Source: Deltaproteobacteria bacterium (GTDB lineage: Bacteria; Desulfobacterota; Deferrimicrobia; Deferrimicrobiales; Deferrimicrobiaceae). From it: DNA of 64,000 nt. Location: positions 434,001-498,000 of the forward strand of contig JAKAHC010000001.1 of NCBI GenBank assembly GCA_021815305.1, given 5' to 3'. The position numbers and the translations under genes are program-made. The notes beneath the pieces were generated by a model that did no database searches, was not told where the DNA came from, and was given only the letters and a program-made list of their open reading frames with translations. This document shows positions 28,770-40,123 of the stretch, one piece after another; within the stretch, counting starts at the first letter, position 1, and each line of letters begins with the position of its first letter.

Positions 28770-30002
28770 TCAGAAGAATTCGGACAGGTACTTCCTGAAG
28801 CGCCCCAAAATCCCCCGGTCTTCCCCCCCGTCGCCCTTCCCGACCACCGTCTCGGCGGTCTGCGCGCCGTACAGGACCAGCCCCACGGCGGTGGCGCAGG
28901 ACGGGCTGTTGACCACTTCCACCAGCCCGCCGATCCCGATCGGGTTTCCCCTGCGGACGGGGAGCTTGAACACCCGCTCGCCCAGCTCGGGGAGGCCGTC
29001 GAGCAGCGCCCCCCCCCCGGTGAGCACCACGCCGGCCCCGAGGCTCTCCTCGAAGCCGGACCGGAGGATCTCTTTCCGCATCAGGGAGAAGATCTCCTCC
29101 GCCCGCGGTTCGATGATCTCGCTCAGGTACTGGCGCCGGATCGGGCGGGGTTGCCGTCCTCCCACACCCGGAAGCTCCACCAGCTCGTCCCGGCGCACCT
29201 TCTGGATCATGGCGCACCCCGAGGCGTTCTTCAGGGCTTCGGCGTCGGCATGGGGGAGCTTGAGACCGATCGCCACGTCGGAGGTGATGTTGCTCCCCCC
29301 GAGAGGGAGTACGTAGGTGTGGCGCAGGGCACCGTCGTAGAAGATCACCATCTCCACGGTGCCGCCGCCGATGTCCATCAGGGCGACTCCCACCTCGCGT
29401 TCCTCGGGGGTAAGCACGGCCTCCGCGGAGGCAAGGGGGGACAGGACGAGGGATTCCACGCCGAGCTCCGCCTTCTCCACGCACCGCAGGAGGTTCCGTG
29501 CCCCGGGGACGTCGTTGGTCACCACGTGGACGCGCGCATCGAGACGGATGCCGGTCATCCCGCGGGGGTCTTTGATCCCCGCCATGTCGTCGACGATGAA
29601 CTCCTGCGTGAGCACGTGGAGGATCTCCCTGTCGTTGGGCAGCTCCACGGTCCTCGCGATCTCGAGAACACGCCCGAAGTCCGCGTCGGTCACCTCGCGC
29701 TCGTTCCTCACCGAGATGGCGGCGTGGCTGTTGAACGACTTGATGAGCGGGCCGGAGACCCCTGCGTACACGGTCTCCACGGTCAGCCCCGTCATCCGCT
29801 CGGCCTCCGTGACGCTCTGGCGGATCGATTTCACCGTCGCGTCGACGTTCACCACCGCGCCCTTGCGCATCCCCTCCGTGGGGGACTCGCCCATCCCGAG
29901 GATCTCGACCCCGTCCGGCGTCTTTCTCCCGAGGACGGTGGTCACGTTGCTCGATCCGACGTCCAGCCCCGCGATCACCTGGTCATGCTCCGTGGGTTCC
30001 AT
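28770..30002 (-). CDS. ftsA: Cell division protein FtsA
   Basis: Actin-like membrane tether of the Z ring, 410 aa. Phosphate-binding motifs [15 protein letters not shown] and [13 protein letters not shown] are present, with [13 protein letters not shown] in the second half. The C-terminal [10 protein letters not shown] is the amphipathic membrane-targeting helix. The ATG directly abuts the ftsQ stop. Confidence 0.97.
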   Translation of the reverse strand: MEPTEHDQVIAGLDVGSSNVTTVLGRKTPDGVEILGMGESPTEGMRKGAVVNVDATVKSIRQSVTEAERMTGLTVETVYAGVSGPLIKSFNSHAAISVRNEREVTDADFGRVLEIARTVELPNDREILHVLTQEFIVDDMAGIKDPRGMTGIRLDARVHVVTNDVPGARNLLRCVEKAELGVESLVLSPLASAEAVLTPEEREVGVALMDIGGGTVEMVIFYDGALRHTYVLPLGGSNITSDVAIGLKLPHADAEALKNASGCAMIQKVRRDELVELPGVGGRQPRPIRRQYLSEIIEPRAEEIFSLMRKEILRSGFEESLGAGVVLTGGGALLDGLPELGERVFKLPVRRGNPIGIGGLVEVVNSPSCATAVGLVLYGAQTAETVVGKGDGGEDRGILGRFRKYLSEFF

Positions 30003-30857
30003 TCACTCCCCCGACCGCACGAAGATGCGGCCTTCCGTCTTGAGATCGACGATGGCGGGGGACTTGCCCAGGCCCGCAATCCGTGGCATGGCCTCCTCGA
30101 CCCGTCGCATCGCCTTTTGGGAATCCATCGTCCCGATCCTGATCTGGAGACCCGTGTCGCGGGTCACCAGCGTGTATCCTTCCTGCGGGTCGAAGTGGAC
30201 TTCCGAGATGTTCTGCCGCAGCGCCCCCGCATCGGCCGCCCGCAGCAGGTCCAGCGACCTCCGGAAGTTCCGCGCCGAAACCGCGTCCCGGGAAAGGAGG
30301 TCGGCCCGGGAAAACCCCGTGAGGATCGGGTAGTTCTTCGAGTCGTACGCCGTCAACCGCTTGAAGACGGTGCCTTGATCGTCCACATAGTACAGTGCGT
30401 CCAGGTTCACCATCGCCACGGGGTGCCGCTCCTCGATCCGCACCACGAGCCGGTCGGGGAACGCCTTGCGGACGGACGCGGAACGGATCCACGGGTGCTC
30501 CGCGAGCCGCTTCGCGACCTCCCGGGAGGGGATCGACCAGATGCTCCCCTTCCCCCGGTCCCGGACGACCGCCCAGACCTCCTCCTGGGTCACGTTCTCG
30601 CAACGGTTCATGTCGATCTCGCGCACCGCGAAGAGGGGCGAGCGGGAGAGCCAGGAATACGCGGACGCGCACGCCGCCCCCACCAGGACCACGGCCAGCA
30701 GGCCGGCGGCGATCCACGCGGCCAGGCGCAGCCTCGCGACCAGGGGCGTTCCTCCTTCCCCCCGGCCCTTCCGTCCCTTCTCCTTCTTCCGCACGGAGCG
30801 GCGATCGCCGCCGCGCTTCCCGTGTCCCGTCTTGTGGTAGACCTTGTACTCGATCAT
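30003..30857 (-). CDS. ftsQ: Cell division protein FtsQ
   Basis: 284 aa. A basic cytoplasmic N-terminus (~40 residues) precedes a single membrane helix (about 43-65) and a periplasmic POTRA domain (SPLFAVREIDMNRCENVTQEEV) followed by the FtsQ beta domain (VRKAFPDRLVVRIEERHPVA, DDQGTVF). It recruits the FtsBL pair to the divisome. It abuts ddl and ftsA without gaps. Confidence 0.94.
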   Translation of the reverse strand: MIEYKVYHKTGHGKRGGDRRSVRKKEKGRKGRGEGGTPLVARLRLAAWIAAGLLAVVLVGAACASAYSWLSRSPLFAVREIDMNRCENVTQEEVWAVVRDRGKGSIWSIPSREVAKRLAEHPWIRSASVRKAFPDRLVVRIEERHPVAMVNLDALYYVDDQGTVFKRLTAYDSKNYPILTGFSRADLLSRDAVSARNFRRSLDLLRAADAGALRQNISEVHFDPQEGYTLVTRDTGLQIRIGTMDSQKAMRRVEEAMPRIAGLGKSPAIVDLKTEGRIFVRSGE

Positions 30858-31784
30858 CTATTTCGACAGCCCCGCATCGGAAAGGATCTCCTCGACCAGA
30901 TCGTCGAAGGCGAGCCCGTCGAACCTTGCCGCCTTGGGGAGAAGGCTCGTCTCCGTCATCCCCGGGATCGTGTTCGCCTCGAGGAAGAAGACGTTCCCCG
31001 CCGTGTCCACCCTGTAGTCGAGCCGGGCCGCCCCGCGCAACCGCATCGACTGCGCAGCGCGGCGCGTGTATTCCGCGGCGCGCAGGAGAACGTCCCGGTC
31101 CATCGGGACGGGGATCACGTACTCCGTCTCCCCGGCGGTGTACTTGGACCGGTAGTCGTAGAAGCCGGACCGGGGAACGATCTCGATCGCCGGAAGTACC
31201 CGCCCGTTGAGGACCCCCACGGTGATCTCCCGCCCCGCCACGTACCCCTCCGCCAGCACCCGGCTGTCGTGCCGCGCCGCTTCGGCCAGGGCCGGCTCCC
31301 ACTGTTCCGGGGACCTGACGATCGTGACGCCCACGGTGGACCCCTCGCGGTCGGGTTTGACCACGAGGGGGAAGCCGAAGGGGGGCGGTTTTTCCCCCGA
31401 AGCGGGTCCCTCGTAGATTGCGTCCGGCGGGCAGGGGACCCCCGCAGCCGCGGCCACGCGCTTTCCGAGGGACTTGCTCATCGCGATGGCGGAAGCGGCC
31501 ACGCCGGAACCCGTGTAGGGGAGCGCCGCGAGCTCGCACGCCGCCTGGATGCACCCGTCTTCCCCGAACCTGCCGTGGAGGGCGAGGAACGCGACGTCTA
31601 CCTCCGCTCCGCGCACCGTGCCCAGCCAGTCTTCCCGGATATCGATCTCCTTGACGTCGTATCCTTTCCTCCGCAACGCACCCGCGGCGGCCGCTCCCGT
31701 GCGGAGGGAGATCTCCCGCTCCGCGGAGATCCCCCCGAAGAACACCCCCACTCTCTTCCCCGCGAACGGAGGCCGATCAGGCAT
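30858..31784 (-). CDS. ddl: D-alanine--D-alanine ligase
   Basis: ATP-grasp ligase making the D-Ala-D-Ala dipeptide, 308 aa (DdlB size). VGVFFGGISAEREISLRTG opens the protein; ATP-grasp segments GFPLVVKPDREGSTVGV and FFLEANTIPGMTETSLLPKAA are complete. Overlaps murB by 8 bp. Confidence 0.97.
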   Translation of the reverse strand: MPDRPPFAGKRVGVFFGGISAEREISLRTGAAAAGALRRKGYDVKEIDIREDWLGTVRGAEVDVAFLALHGRFGEDGCIQAACELAALPYTGSGVAASAIAMSKSLGKRVAAAAGVPCPPDAIYEGPASGEKPPPFGFPLVVKPDREGSTVGVTIVRSPEQWEPALAEAARHDSRVLAEGYVAGREITVGVLNGRVLPAIEIVPRSGFYDYRSKYTAGETEYVIPVPMDRDVLLRAAEYTRRAAQSMRLRGAARLDYRVDTAGNVFFLEANTIPGMTETSLLPKAARFDGLAFDDLVEEILSDAGLSK

Positions 31785-32733
31785 CGAATTCCCCCCACAG
31801 CTTGACCTCGGGAACGAGAAGGACCCCGCACCGTTCCCTGACCGCCCTTTGTCCGCGGTCCATCAACCGCCGGACATCGGCCGCCGTGGCGCGCCCGAGG
31901 TTCACCAGGAAATTGGCGTGCTTCTCCGAGAAACAGGCGTCCCCCTCGCGCGCCCCCTTCATTCCGGCCCGCTCCAGAAGGATCCCGGCGCCTTCCGGCG
32001 CCCGGGGCGGATTGCGGAAGGTGGACCCGAAGCTTTTTTCACCCCACGGCTGGTTGCCGCGGCGTTTCTCGTTCAGTTGCCGCATCAGGGAGAACACCCC
32101 TTCGCGGGTCCCGTCCGCGAAACGGAACCCCGCGCGGACCACGACCCCCTGCACGGGGAACTCCGTTTCCCGGTAACCGAATCGCAGGCTCCGGGCATCG
32201 ATCCGGCGGATCTCCCCCTCCCCGTCGGCCAGTTCCACCCACTCCGTCACCTCCCCGATGGAATGCCCGTAGGCGCCCGCGTTCATGGTCATCGCTCCGC
32301 CGACCGTCCCTGGGATGCCGGAAAGCGATTCCATCCCCGAAAGCCCCGAGAGCGCGCACAGCACCGCGAGCCGGGGGAGCATCACCCCGGCCTCCGCGAC
32401 CACGGACCCGTCGGCGAGAAACACCACCTTGGAGAGGTGTTTCTTGGTGCAAAGGACCGTCGCCGCCACGCCCGCGTCCGCGACGAGGAGGTTGCTGCCC
32501 GCGCCCAGCACGCGGACCGGGCGGCCGGACCGCCGCTCCGTGACGAGGATCTCGCGCACGTCCGCCGGCGACCTGGGAAACGCCACGCGGTCGGCCGCAC
32601 CGCCGATCCCCACGGTGGTGTAGTCCCGCATCTTCAGGTGGAACGAAACCTCGATGTTTCTCACGCAGGCAGCCGCCCCCCTGCCGCCGTCCCCGCTACG
32701 CCGGGGATAGACTTTCTCCCAGTTTCCAGACAT
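31777..32733 (-). CDS. murB: UDP-N-acetylenolpyruvoylglucosamine reductase
   Basis: FAD enzyme completing UDP-MurNAc synthesis, 318 aa. FAD-binding [14 protein letters not shown] and [19 protein letters not shown], the catalytic Ser region [10 protein letters not shown] and C-terminal EVKLWGEF show a type I-like MurB. The start at 32733 lies 38 bp inside murC; a shorter N-terminus starting near residue 24 (GTG) is possible, since the conserved fold begins at about residue 36. Confidence 0.95.
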   Translation of the reverse strand: MSGNWEKVYPRRSGDGGRGAAACVRNIEVSFHLKMRDYTTVGIGGAADRVAFPRSPADVREILVTERRSGRPVRVLGAGSNLLVADAGVAATVLCTKKHLSKVVFLADGSVVAEAGVMLPRLAVLCALSGLSGMESLSGIPGTVGGAMTMNAGAYGHSIGEVTEWVELADGEGEIRRIDARSLRFGYRETEFPVQGVVVRAGFRFADGTREGVFSLMRQLNEKRRGNQPWGEKSFGSTFRNPPRAPEGAGILLERAGMKGAREGDACFSEKHANFLVNLGRATAADVRRLMDRGQRAVRERCGVLLVPEVKLWGEFDA

Positions 32734-34063
32734 CGCCCGCCCCCATCGTCAGAAAGATGTCGCCCGGCCGCAGGAAAGACCGGACCGCGTCCCCCGCCTC
32801 GGTCGCCTTTCCCCCGTAGTGCGCGTCCTTGTGCCCGTGTTCCCGGATCGCCTCGCAAAGCCGTTCGCCCGTTGCCCCCTCGATCGGCTCCTCCCCCGCC
32901 GGGTACACATCGAACACGAGGAGAACATCCGCGTCGTGGAAGGCCGAGAGGAACTCCCGGAACAGGGCCTGCGTGCGGGAGTACCGGTGCGGCTGGAACC
33001 CCACGACGATCCGGCGGCCCGCCCAAACCTCCCGCGCCGCGGCGAGGGTCGCCCGGATCTCCGCGGGGTGGTGGCCGTAGTCGTCCACCACGACGATTCC
33101 CCCCGTCTCCCCCTTCACCTGGAACCTGCGGACGACGCCGCCGTAGTCCGCCAGACCTTCGCGGACCCTGTCGAAGGGGATCCCCAGCTCCAGGGCCACC
33201 GTCGCCGCTGCGAGCGCGTTGCTCACGTTGTGGCGGCCCGGCGCCAGCATCGAAACCTCCCCCAGCCGCTCCCCGCGCGCGAAGATGGTGAAGCGGTTCG
33301 TCATCCCGGAGGAGATCACGTCTTCGGCCCGATAGTCCGCATGGCGCGAGAAACCGTACGTGACGCGGGTTTTCTCGACGGCAGGAAGAAGCTCCTGGAC
33401 GTTGGGGTGATCGATGCACAGCACGGCGAACCCGTAAAAGGGAATCTTGTTGATGAAGTGGAGGAAGGTTTCCTTGATCTGGCCGATCCCGGAATAGTAG
33501 TCCAGGTGCTCCGGATCGATGTTCGTGACCACCGCCACCGTCGGGGAGAGACGGAGAAAGGAGCCGTCGCTTTCATCCGCTTCCGCCACGAGGAATTCCC
33601 CCTGGCCGAGCTTCGCGTTGGAGCCGAGGCTGTTCAGTTTCCCCCCCACCACCGCCGTGGGGTCCCACCCCGCCGAGGCCAGCACCGTCGCCACCATCGA
33701 GGTGGTCGTCGTCTTGCCGTGCGTCCCCGCGATGGCGATCCCGTACTTCATCCGCATCAGCTCCGCGAGCATCTCCGCGCGGGGGACCACGGGGATCTTC
33801 CTGCGATGCGCCTCGAGGACCTCGGGGTTGTCGGAACGGACCGCGGAGGAGATCACCACGACGTGGCCGTCTGCCGGAACGTTTCCGGCCGAGTGACCCA
33901 CCCGGACCGCGGCCCCCAGACGCTCCAGCCGCTCGGTCGTGTCGGAGCGGCGCAGGTCCGATCCCGAAATCCGGTACCCCAGGTTCAGCAGGAGCTCCGC
34001 GATCCCGCTCATTCCGCTTCCGCCGATCCCCACGAAGTGAATGGGCAACCCCTTCCTATACAT
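32696..34063 (-). CDS. murC: UDP-N-acetylmuramate--L-alanine ligase
   Basis: Adds L-Ala to UDP-MurNAc; 455 aa. [18 protein letters not shown] begins the Rossmann domain, the P-loop is [11 protein letters not shown], and DYGHHPAEI and FQPHRYSRT are the MurC-specific blocks. The start at 34063 ([12 protein letters not shown]) overlaps the murG end by 8 bp. Confidence 0.97.
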   Translation of the reverse strand: MYRKGLPIHFVGIGGSGMSGIAELLLNLGYRISGSDLRRSDTTERLERLGAAVRVGHSAGNVPADGHVVVISSAVRSDNPEVLEAHRRKIPVVPRAEMLAELMRMKYGIAIAGTHGKTTTTSMVATVLASAGWDPTAVVGGKLNSLGSNAKLGQGEFLVAEADESDGSFLRLSPTVAVVTNIDPEHLDYYSGIGQIKETFLHFINKIPFYGFAVLCIDHPNVQELLPAVEKTRVTYGFSRHADYRAEDVISSGMTNRFTIFARGERLGEVSMLAPGRHNVSNALAAATVALELGIPFDRVREGLADYGGVVRRFQVKGETGGIVVVDDYGHHPAEIRATLAAAREVWAGRRIVVGFQPHRYSRTQALFREFLSAFHDADVLLVFDVYPAGEEPIEGATGERLCEAIREHGHKDAHYGGKATEAGDAVRSFLRPGDIFLTMGAGDVWKLGESLSPA

Positions 34064-35192
34064 CGCCGTCTCTCCCCTGTCGGGGGACGGCCCCCTCCTT
34101 CCCCGCCAGCGAGAGCGCACGCCGCACGATCCGCAGGGACGCGTCGGGCCGGGAGAAGGAACCCGCCGCCGCCGCCGCCTTGTCCCTGGCCTGCCGGTCC
34201 TCTCCGTAAGACCAGAGGGCCGACCAGAGGGCCTCTTCCGACGCATTTCCCTCGCGCAGCCACACCCCTGCGCCGCGGGAGCAGAACTCCTGCGCGTTCC
34301 TCGCCTGGTGGTCGTCCGCGGAGTGCGGGTACGGCACGAGGACGCACGGGCGGCGGAACAGCGCGGCCTCCGCGATCGACAGTGCGCCCGCGCGCATCAG
34401 GACGACATGGCACCTCCGGAAGAAATCCCCGATCCTTCCGGTGAACGGGAACGCCTCCACGGGAAGCCCCTCCTCCATCGCCGCCCTCTCCACGCCCTCG
34501 TACTCTCCCCCCCCCGTCTGCAGCAGAAAGCGGATCTCCTTCCCTTCGCGCTTTCCCTTCCTTGCCATCCCGAGCACCCGCCGGTTGATCGTCCGCGCCC
34601 CCTGCGACCCGCCCAGCGCCAGCACCGTGAAAGGCGTTTCGGGCGGCCAGTTTCCCGCCGCCCCGCGCGCGGCGGCGACGACCTCCGACCGCACGGGGTT
34701 CCCCGTGACTTCCGCCCGCCCCGGGGGGAAGAAAGGCACCGCCCCAGGGAACCCCGCGAACACCCGGCACGCCCGCTTCGCCAGGAGCCGGTTGGAGCGC
34801 CCCGGCACGCTGTTCTGCTCCTGCAGGAACAGGGGCACTCGAAGGAGCCAAGCCGCCGCCGACACGGGGACCGAGGCGTATCCGCCGACTCCGAACACGA
34901 GATCCGGGCGCCGCCGCCTCATGACCGCCACCGCGGCAGGGAACCCCCCGGCCATCCGAAGCAGGCCGGGAAGCGCGCGCCACCCCTTCCCCCGCACCTG
35001 GCCGGAAGGGACGAAGTCGATTTCGAACCCGCGGGCAGGAACCGCGTGCGCCTCGAGCCCCCCCTCGGTCCCGACGAAAGAGACCTCGCCGCCGGGGCAG
35101 AGGGAGAGGAACGCCTCAGCAAGGGCGATCCCCGGAAAAACGTGCCCGCCGGTCCCACCCCCGGCGATGACCATCCGAAGCGACAAGGACAT
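34056..35192 (-). CDS. murG: Lipid II synthase (N-acetylglucosaminyltransferase)
   Basis: GT28 peripheral membrane enzyme converting lipid I to lipid II; 378 aa. Glycine loop [28 protein letters not shown] and the acceptor/donor site [30 protein letters not shown]-type region are seen. The start at 35192 lies 77 bp inside ftsW; an internal ATG at 35174 ([10 protein letters not shown]) is the alternative. Confidence 0.96.
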   Translation of the reverse strand: MSLSLRMVIAGGGTGGHVFPGIALAEAFLSLCPGGEVSFVGTEGGLEAHAVPARGFEIDFVPSGQVRGKGWRALPGLLRMAGGFPAAVAVMRRRRPDLVFGVGGYASVPVSAAAWLLRVPLFLQEQNSVPGRSNRLLAKRACRVFAGFPGAVPFFPPGRAEVTGNPVRSEVVAAARGAAGNWPPETPFTVLALGGSQGARTINRRVLGMARKGKREGKEIRFLLQTGGGEYEGVERAAMEEGLPVEAFPFTGRIGDFFRRCHVVLMRAGALSIAEAALFRRPCVLVPYPHSADDHQARNAQEFCSRGAGVWLREGNASEEALWSALWSYGEDRQARDKAAAAAGSFSRPDASLRIVRRALSLAGKEGAVPRQGRDGDV

Positions 35193-36297
35193 CCGCTCCC
35201 TTCAACGAGATGTTCATCAACACGCCGATCGCCGCCAGGTGAAGAATCAGGGAGCTGCCGCCGTAGCTCAGGAGCGGCAGGACCATTCCCTTCGGCGGCA
35301 GCATCTTGAGCCCCACCATCATGTTCATCAACGCCTGGATGCCGATCGTGGAGGAGATCCCCATGGCGAGGTACTTCCCGAAGGGGTCCCGCGCGCGGCG
35401 GGCGATCCGGTAGCCCACCCATACCATGGTAACAAAACACGCGCCCACCAATACGACCCCGGCGAACCCGAGCTCCTCCCCGATGACCGAGAAGATATAG
35501 TCGGTGTGGATCTCCGGCAGGTAGAAGAGCTTCTGCCTCCCGCTGCCCACCCCGGTCCCCAGGAGCCCTCCGTTCGAGAAGGCGATCAGGGACTGGACCA
35601 CCTGGTATCCCGCCGCCTGCGCCTGCGAGAACGGGTCGAGAAAGGCCTGCAGGCGCGCCACGCGGTACGGCTTCGCGGCGATCAGGGCCGCCGCGCCGAG
35701 TGCGCCCGCGCCGGCGAAGGCCGCAAGGAGCTTCCAGGGGAAACCGGCGATGAAGACGATGGCGAGAAAGGAGGCAAGGATCACGATCGCCATCCCGAAG
35801 TCGGGCTCCTTGAGGATCGCCGCGACGAAGACGGCCATCACCGCCAGCATCGGGAGAAACGCCCTGTAGCCCTCCTTCGGGTTCTCCCCCTTGCGGTCGA
35901 TGGCGTACGCCGCGTACGCGATGAGGACGAACTTCGCCAGCTCGGAGGGCTGGAAGGTGAACAGGCGCAGGTTGATCCAGCGGGAGGCCCCGTTCGCGGT
36001 ATGCCGGACCCCGGGAACGTAGACCAGCGCCAGGAGCGCGAAGGTCGCGACGAGAATCCACAGGATCCGGCGGCGGTAGAAGTCGTGATCGACGCGGGAC
36101 AGAAACACCGAGAGAGACGCTCCGATGGCCAGGAAGAGGACCTGCCGCTTGAAGAAGTAGGCCGGGTCGTACCCGTACCTGGGGGACGATCCCGCCATGA
36201 CGTTGGTCGCGCTGTAGATCATCAGCAGGCCCAGCACCGTCAGCGCCGCCGCGCACAGCGCGAGGATCATGTTCTCGTGGCGCTTCCCGATCCTCAT
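35116..36297 (-). CDS. ftsW: Lipid II polymerase FtsW (SEDS family)
   Basis: Septal peptidoglycan glycosyltransferase, 393 aa with about ten membrane helices. Conserved SEDS parts include NGASRWINL, FQPSELAKF, KEPDFGMAIV, SNGGLLGTGVGSG, FSVIGEELGFAG and LPLLSYGGSS. The final ~25 residues ([20 protein letters not shown]) are a hydrophilic extension produced by the unusually long overlap with murG. Confidence 0.96.
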   Translation of the reverse strand: MRIGKRHENMILALCAAALTVLGLLMIYSATNVMAGSSPRYGYDPAYFFKRQVLFLAIGASLSVFLSRVDHDFYRRRILWILVATFALLALVYVPGVRHTANGASRWINLRLFTFQPSELAKFVLIAYAAYAIDRKGENPKEGYRAFLPMLAVMAVFVAAILKEPDFGMAIVILASFLAIVFIAGFPWKLLAAFAGAGALGAAALIAAKPYRVARLQAFLDPFSQAQAAGYQVVQSLIAFSNGGLLGTGVGSGRQKLFYLPEIHTDYIFSVIGEELGFAGVVLVGACFVTMVWVGYRIARRARDPFGKYLAMGISSTIGIQALMNMMVGLKMLPPKGMVLPLLSYGGSSLILHLAAIGVLMNISLKGADVLVASDGHRRGWDRRARFSGDRPC

Positions 36298-36300
36298 CCC

Positions 36301-37641
36301 CTACAGCTCCATCACCGCGGTGCGGAACGCTTCGCCGCGCTCCTCGAAGTCGCGGAACATGTCGAAACTCGAGCAGGCGGGGGAGAAGACGACCACGTCG
36401 CCCGCGCGCGCGGTCCCCGCCGCGGCGCGCACCGCCCCGGGCACGGTCCCGGCGACCTCTATCGGCGCGGTCCCGGCCAGTTCCCTGCGCATCCTCGCGG
36501 CGGCCTCGCCGAGGAGAATCACCGCGCGCCCCTTCCGTGCGAGGGGCTCCCGCAGGGGGCGGAAATCCACGCCCTTGTCCTTTCCCCCCGCGATCAGCAC
36601 CACCGGCTCCGGAAACCCTTCGAGGGCCGCGAGCACCGCGCCGACGTTGGTCCCCTTCGAATCGTTGAAGTACGACACTCCCCGGACTTCCCGGACGAAC
36701 TCCACCCTGTGCGGAAGCCCGGGGAACGAGGAGAGCTCCGCGAGCACGTCGGAAGGGGGGACTCCCATCCCGCGAGCCACGGCGATCGCCGCGAGGGCGT
36801 TCTCCACGTTCTGCAGCCCCCGGATTTTCAACGCTTCCCGGGGGTATCGCTCCTCGGAGCCGGAAAACCGGTGCACCAGTTCCTTCCCGTCGAGGAACGC
36901 GCCTTCCGCCATCGGCCGCGTAAGCGAGAACGGAACGATCCGCGCGCGGATCGACACCGCGCGCGCGGAGACCTGCGGGTCGTCCGCGTTGACTACCGCC
37001 GCGTCCTCCGGCTCCTGGTTGCGGAAGATCGCCATCTTCGCCTCCGCGTACTCCCCGAACCCCGCGTACCGGTCGCTGTGGTCCTCCGTGAGATTCAGGA
37101 GAGCCGCGATGCGCGGGTGGAACGTTTCCACCGATTCCAGCTGGAAGCTGCTCGCCTCCAGCACGCACCAGTCCCATCGCGCGCCCGAGGCGGCGACGAA
37201 CGGCGTCCCCAGGTTCCCGCCGACGAAAACCTTGCGGAAAGCGCGGGATGCCATCCTCCCGACGAGCGTGGTGACGGTGGACTTCCCGTTGGTCCCCGTG
37301 ATCGCCGCCACTCTCCCGTCGAACCTGCGGAAACCCAGCTCGATCTCCCCCCACACCGGCACTCCCGCCGCGGCGAGGGCGACGAGCGGCAGCTTCCCGC
37401 GGGGAACGCCGGGCGACAGCACGACAAGCGCCGTGACCGGAACCTCCCGCTCCTCCACCATCCCCTGCCGGAAGGCGATCCCGCCCGGAACCCGCTCCCC
37501 GAGAGTGCGTTCCACGGACTCCCGGGAGCGGTCGTCCCACAGCGTCACCCGCGCGCCTTCGCCGGCGAGCAGGCGGGCGGAGAGGAGCCCGGATCGCCCC
37601 GCCCCCACCACCGCAACGTTTTTCCCCTCGAGGTGCCCCAT
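36301..37641 (-). CDS. murD: UDP-N-acetylmuramoylalanine--D-glutamate ligase
   Basis: Adds D-Glu to the nucleotide precursor, 446 aa. The start MGHLEGKNVAVVGAGRSGL opens the Rossmann domain; the P-loop is GTNGKSTVTTL; the carbamylated-lysine region is near FGEYAEAKMAIFRNQ; the C-terminal DSKGTNVGAVLAAL and IAGGKDKGVDF are MurD hallmarks. Three bp before ftsW, 2 bp after mraY. Confidence 0.97.
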   Translation of the reverse strand: MGHLEGKNVAVVGAGRSGLLSARLLAGEGARVTLWDDRSRESVERTLGERVPGGIAFRQGMVEEREVPVTALVVLSPGVPRGKLPLVALAAAGVPVWGEIELGFRRFDGRVAAITGTNGKSTVTTLVGRMASRAFRKVFVGGNLGTPFVAASGARWDWCVLEASSFQLESVETFHPRIAALLNLTEDHSDRYAGFGEYAEAKMAIFRNQEPEDAAVVNADDPQVSARAVSIRARIVPFSLTRPMAEGAFLDGKELVHRFSGSEERYPREALKIRGLQNVENALAAIAVARGMGVPPSDVLAELSSFPGLPHRVEFVREVRGVSYFNDSKGTNVGAVLAALEGFPEPVVLIAGGKDKGVDFRPLREPLARKGRAVILLGEAAARMRRELAGTAPIEVAGTVPGAVRAAAGTARAGDVVVFSPACSSFDMFRDFEERGEAFRTAVMEL

Positions 37642-37643
37642 GT

Positions 37644-38720
37644 TCACCGGATTTTCAGCGTGCTGATCCCCAGCAACGCGAGGATGATCGATACGATCCA
37701 GAACCGCACGATGATCTTGGGCTCCGCCCATCCCTTCAATTCGAAGTGATGATGGAGCGGCGCCATCCGGAAGATCCGTTTCCTGCGGGTCTTGTAGGAG
37801 GTCACCTGGAAGATCACCGAGAGCGCTTCCACGACGAAGATCCCGCCCACCAGCACGAGAACGATCTCCTGCTTCACCATCACCGCCACGACGCCCAGCG
37901 CGCCGCCCAGGGAGAGCGCTCCGGTGTCCCCCATGAACACCTGCGCCGGATAGGCGTTGTACCAGAGGAACCCGAGCCCCGCGCCCGCCAGCGCGCCGCA
38001 GAAGATGGTCAGCTCCCCGACGCCGGGAACGTACTGGATCTGCAGGTAATTGGCGATCTTGACGTTCCCCGCCAGGTACGCGAACAGCATGTAGGTCCCG
38101 GCGGAAATGATGGAGGGACCGATCGCCAGTCCGTCGAGGCCGTCGGTGAGGTTCACCGCGTTGGAGGCTCCAACGATCACGAGCACGATGAAGGGAATGT
38201 AGAGCGCCCCGAGGCTGGGCTGGAGGTTCTTGAAGAAGGGGATGGTCACCGTGCTCTTGATGCCGATGTCCAGATGGATCAGCGCGGCGGCCAGCGTCGC
38301 GAGCGCGAACTGGGCCACCAGCTTCTTCCTCGGGCTCAAACCCTTCGTGTCTTTCCGGATGACCTTCTTGTAGTCGTCCAGGAAGCCGATCGCCCCGTAG
38401 CCCACCGTCACCAGGACGGCGATCCAGATGTAGGGGCTCCAGAGGTTCGCCCACAGCAGCGTGGGGATGACCGACGAAAGGACGATGAGCAGACCTCCCA
38501 TCGTCGGCGTCCCCTCCTTGGCGATGTGGCTCTCGGGACCGTCCCTCCGTATGGTCTGCCCGATCTGCCGCGCGCCCAGAGTGCGGATCAGCCAGGGGCC
38601 GATGAGAAAACACATCAGCAGGGCCGTGATCGCCGCGTAGATCGTCCGGAACGTGATGTACCGGAATATGTTGAAGAACGAGTAGCTCGCGTGGAGCGGG
38701 AAGAGTAGGTGGTAGAGCAT
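37644..38720 (-). CDS. mraY: Phospho-N-acetylmuramoyl-pentapeptide transferase
   Basis: Forms lipid I on undecaprenyl phosphate at the membrane; 358 aa, ten predicted helices. Catalytic aspartates occur in FLDDYKK and [10 protein letters not shown]; the metal/uridine loop [15 protein letters not shown] is complete. Slightly lower GC than its neighbours, as expected for hydrophobic helices. Confidence 0.98.
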   Translation of the reverse strand: MLYHLLFPLHASYSFFNIFRYITFRTIYAAITALLMCFLIGPWLIRTLGARQIGQTIRRDGPESHIAKEGTPTMGGLLIVLSSVIPTLLWANLWSPYIWIAVLVTVGYGAIGFLDDYKKVIRKDTKGLSPRKKLVAQFALATLAAALIHLDIGIKSTVTIPFFKNLQPSLGALYIPFIVLVIVGASNAVNLTDGLDGLAIGPSIISAGTYMLFAYLAGNVKIANYLQIQYVPGVGELTIFCGALAGAGLGFLWYNAYPAQVFMGDTGALSLGGALGVVAVMVKQEIVLVLVGGIFVVEALSVIFQVTSYKTRRKRIFRMAPLHHHFELKGWAEPKIIVRFWIVSIILALLGISTLKIR

Positions 38721-38724
38721 CCGG

Positions 38725-40122
38725 CTAGGCCCACGTCTCCTTGATGTCCGCGGTCACCTCGTCCAACCGCATCCCCCTCGACCCCTTCACGAGGACCACG
38801 TCTCCCTCCGACAGGAGACCGAGCACCGCCGTCCGCAGCGCTTCCCTGTCCGTCGCATGATCGATCGCGGCGGGATCCATCCCGCCTTCGAGCGCTCCGC
38901 GGGCCGTCTGCGCCGCGTCTTCCCCGAAGGAGAAGAGGCGGGAGACCCCCAGGGAGGCCATCAGGTGCCCGATCCGGAAGTGGGAGGCCGGGGAGCCCTC
39001 CCCCAGTTCCAGCATGTCGGCGAACACCACGACTGTGCGGCGGCCGCGGGCCAGGGACGCGAGGGACCGCAGGGCCGCCTCGGTGGAGGCGGGGTTGGCG
39101 TTGTAGCTGTCGTCCAGCAGCAGGCCCCCACCCCGGAGCGGAACCGGCTGGAACCGGCCGGGGGCGGGGGAGAACGCCGCGAACCCCTCTTCCATCTCCG
39201 AGGGCGCGACCCCCAGCGCGAAGGCTGCGGCCGCCGCCGCAAGCGCGTTCATCAGGTGATGCTCTCCCGCCACGCGCAGGTGCGAAGTGAACTCCCCGGC
39301 GGGCGTCCGCACGGCGATCCGCATCCCCTCGTCCGTCATCGAGAGGATCCTGCCGGAGAAATCGTTCAGCGCCACGCCGAAGAACAGCTTCCCGGCGCGA
39401 CACCTGCCCGCCTCGCGGACCACGCGCAGATCCGTGGCGTTGACCACCGCGGTGCCGGACTCCGGGAGCGAGCGGAAGAGGTCCCCCTTCTCGCGGGCCA
39501 CCCCCTCCATCGTCCCCAGGCCGGCAAGGTGGGCGGGTGCGATGTTGGTGACCAGCCCGATATCGGGGGCGGCGATGCCCGCAAGCCGCGCCACCTCGCC
39601 GGGGGCGTTGGTGCCCATCTCCAGGATCGCCACGTCGTGCTCCCCGGAGAGGGTGAGCAGCGTCAGGGGCATGCCGATCAGGTTGTTCCGGTTCCCGGGA
39701 TTGCGGAGCGCCTTGCGGGTGGGGGAGAGAAGGCGGAAGAGCATCTCCTTGGTGGTCGTCTTCCCGGAGCTGCCCGTGATCCCCACAAGGGGGATGCCCC
39801 GGTGGCGCAGCCTGTGGACGCGGGCCAGATCTCCCAAGGCTTCCACCGGGTCGCGCACGACGAAGACCGGCCTGGTGCGGGCCACGGAGGGGGGAACCTT
39901 CCTTGCGCCCTCCTCGGAGACGATCGCCGCGAGCGCGCCCTTCTCGAAGACCTCCCTCACGAAATCCGCGCCGTCCGCGCGCTCCCCGGGGAGGGCGACG
40001 AATACGCCGCCCGGCGGGAGGTCCCTGCTGTCGGTGGTGACGCCTCCGATCGGTTCTCCGGGAGAGATCCCACACGCCTCGCGAAGGGGGTGGATCGCCC
40101 CGATCACTTCCGGAAGGGTCAT
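38725..40122 (-). CDS. murF: UDP-MurNAc-tripeptide--D-alanyl-D-alanine ligase
   Basis: Adds the Ddl dipeptide, 465 aa. Begins [19 protein letters not shown]-loop [25 protein letters not shown] and [17 protein letters not shown] are MurF-specific. The start at 40122 is chosen by homology; the frame continues upstream inside murE without a better start. One bp separates it from the murE stop. Confidence 0.97.
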   Translation of the reverse strand: MTLPEVIGAIHPLREACGISPGEPIGGVTTDSRDLPPGGVFVALPGERADGADFVREVFEKGALAAIVSEEGARKVPPSVARTRPVFVVRDPVEALGDLARVHRLRHRGIPLVGITGSSGKTTTKEMLFRLLSPTRKALRNPGNRNNLIGMPLTLLTLSGEHDVAILEMGTNAPGEVARLAGIAAPDIGLVTNIAPAHLAGLGTMEGVAREKGDLFRSLPESGTAVVNATDLRVVREAGRCRAGKLFFGVALNDFSGRILSMTDEGMRIAVRTPAGEFTSHLRVAGEHHLMNALAAAAAAFALGVAPSEMEEGFAAFSPAPGRFQPVPLRGGGLLLDDSYNANPASTEAALRSLASLARGRRTVVVFADMLELGEGSPASHFRIGHLMASLGVSRLFSFGEDAAQTARGALEGGMDPAAIDHATDREALRTAVLGLLSEGDVVLVKGSRGMRLDEVTADIKETWA

Positions 40123-40123
40123 C

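Noticed and set aside
26209-31805. Very long plus-strand open frames (over 1000 codons) across radical SAM, ftsZ, ftsA, ftsQ and ddl
   Set aside because: Low-complexity R/P/G/H/D-rich translations with no domain, opposite to intact conserved genes; a product of GC-biased third positions.
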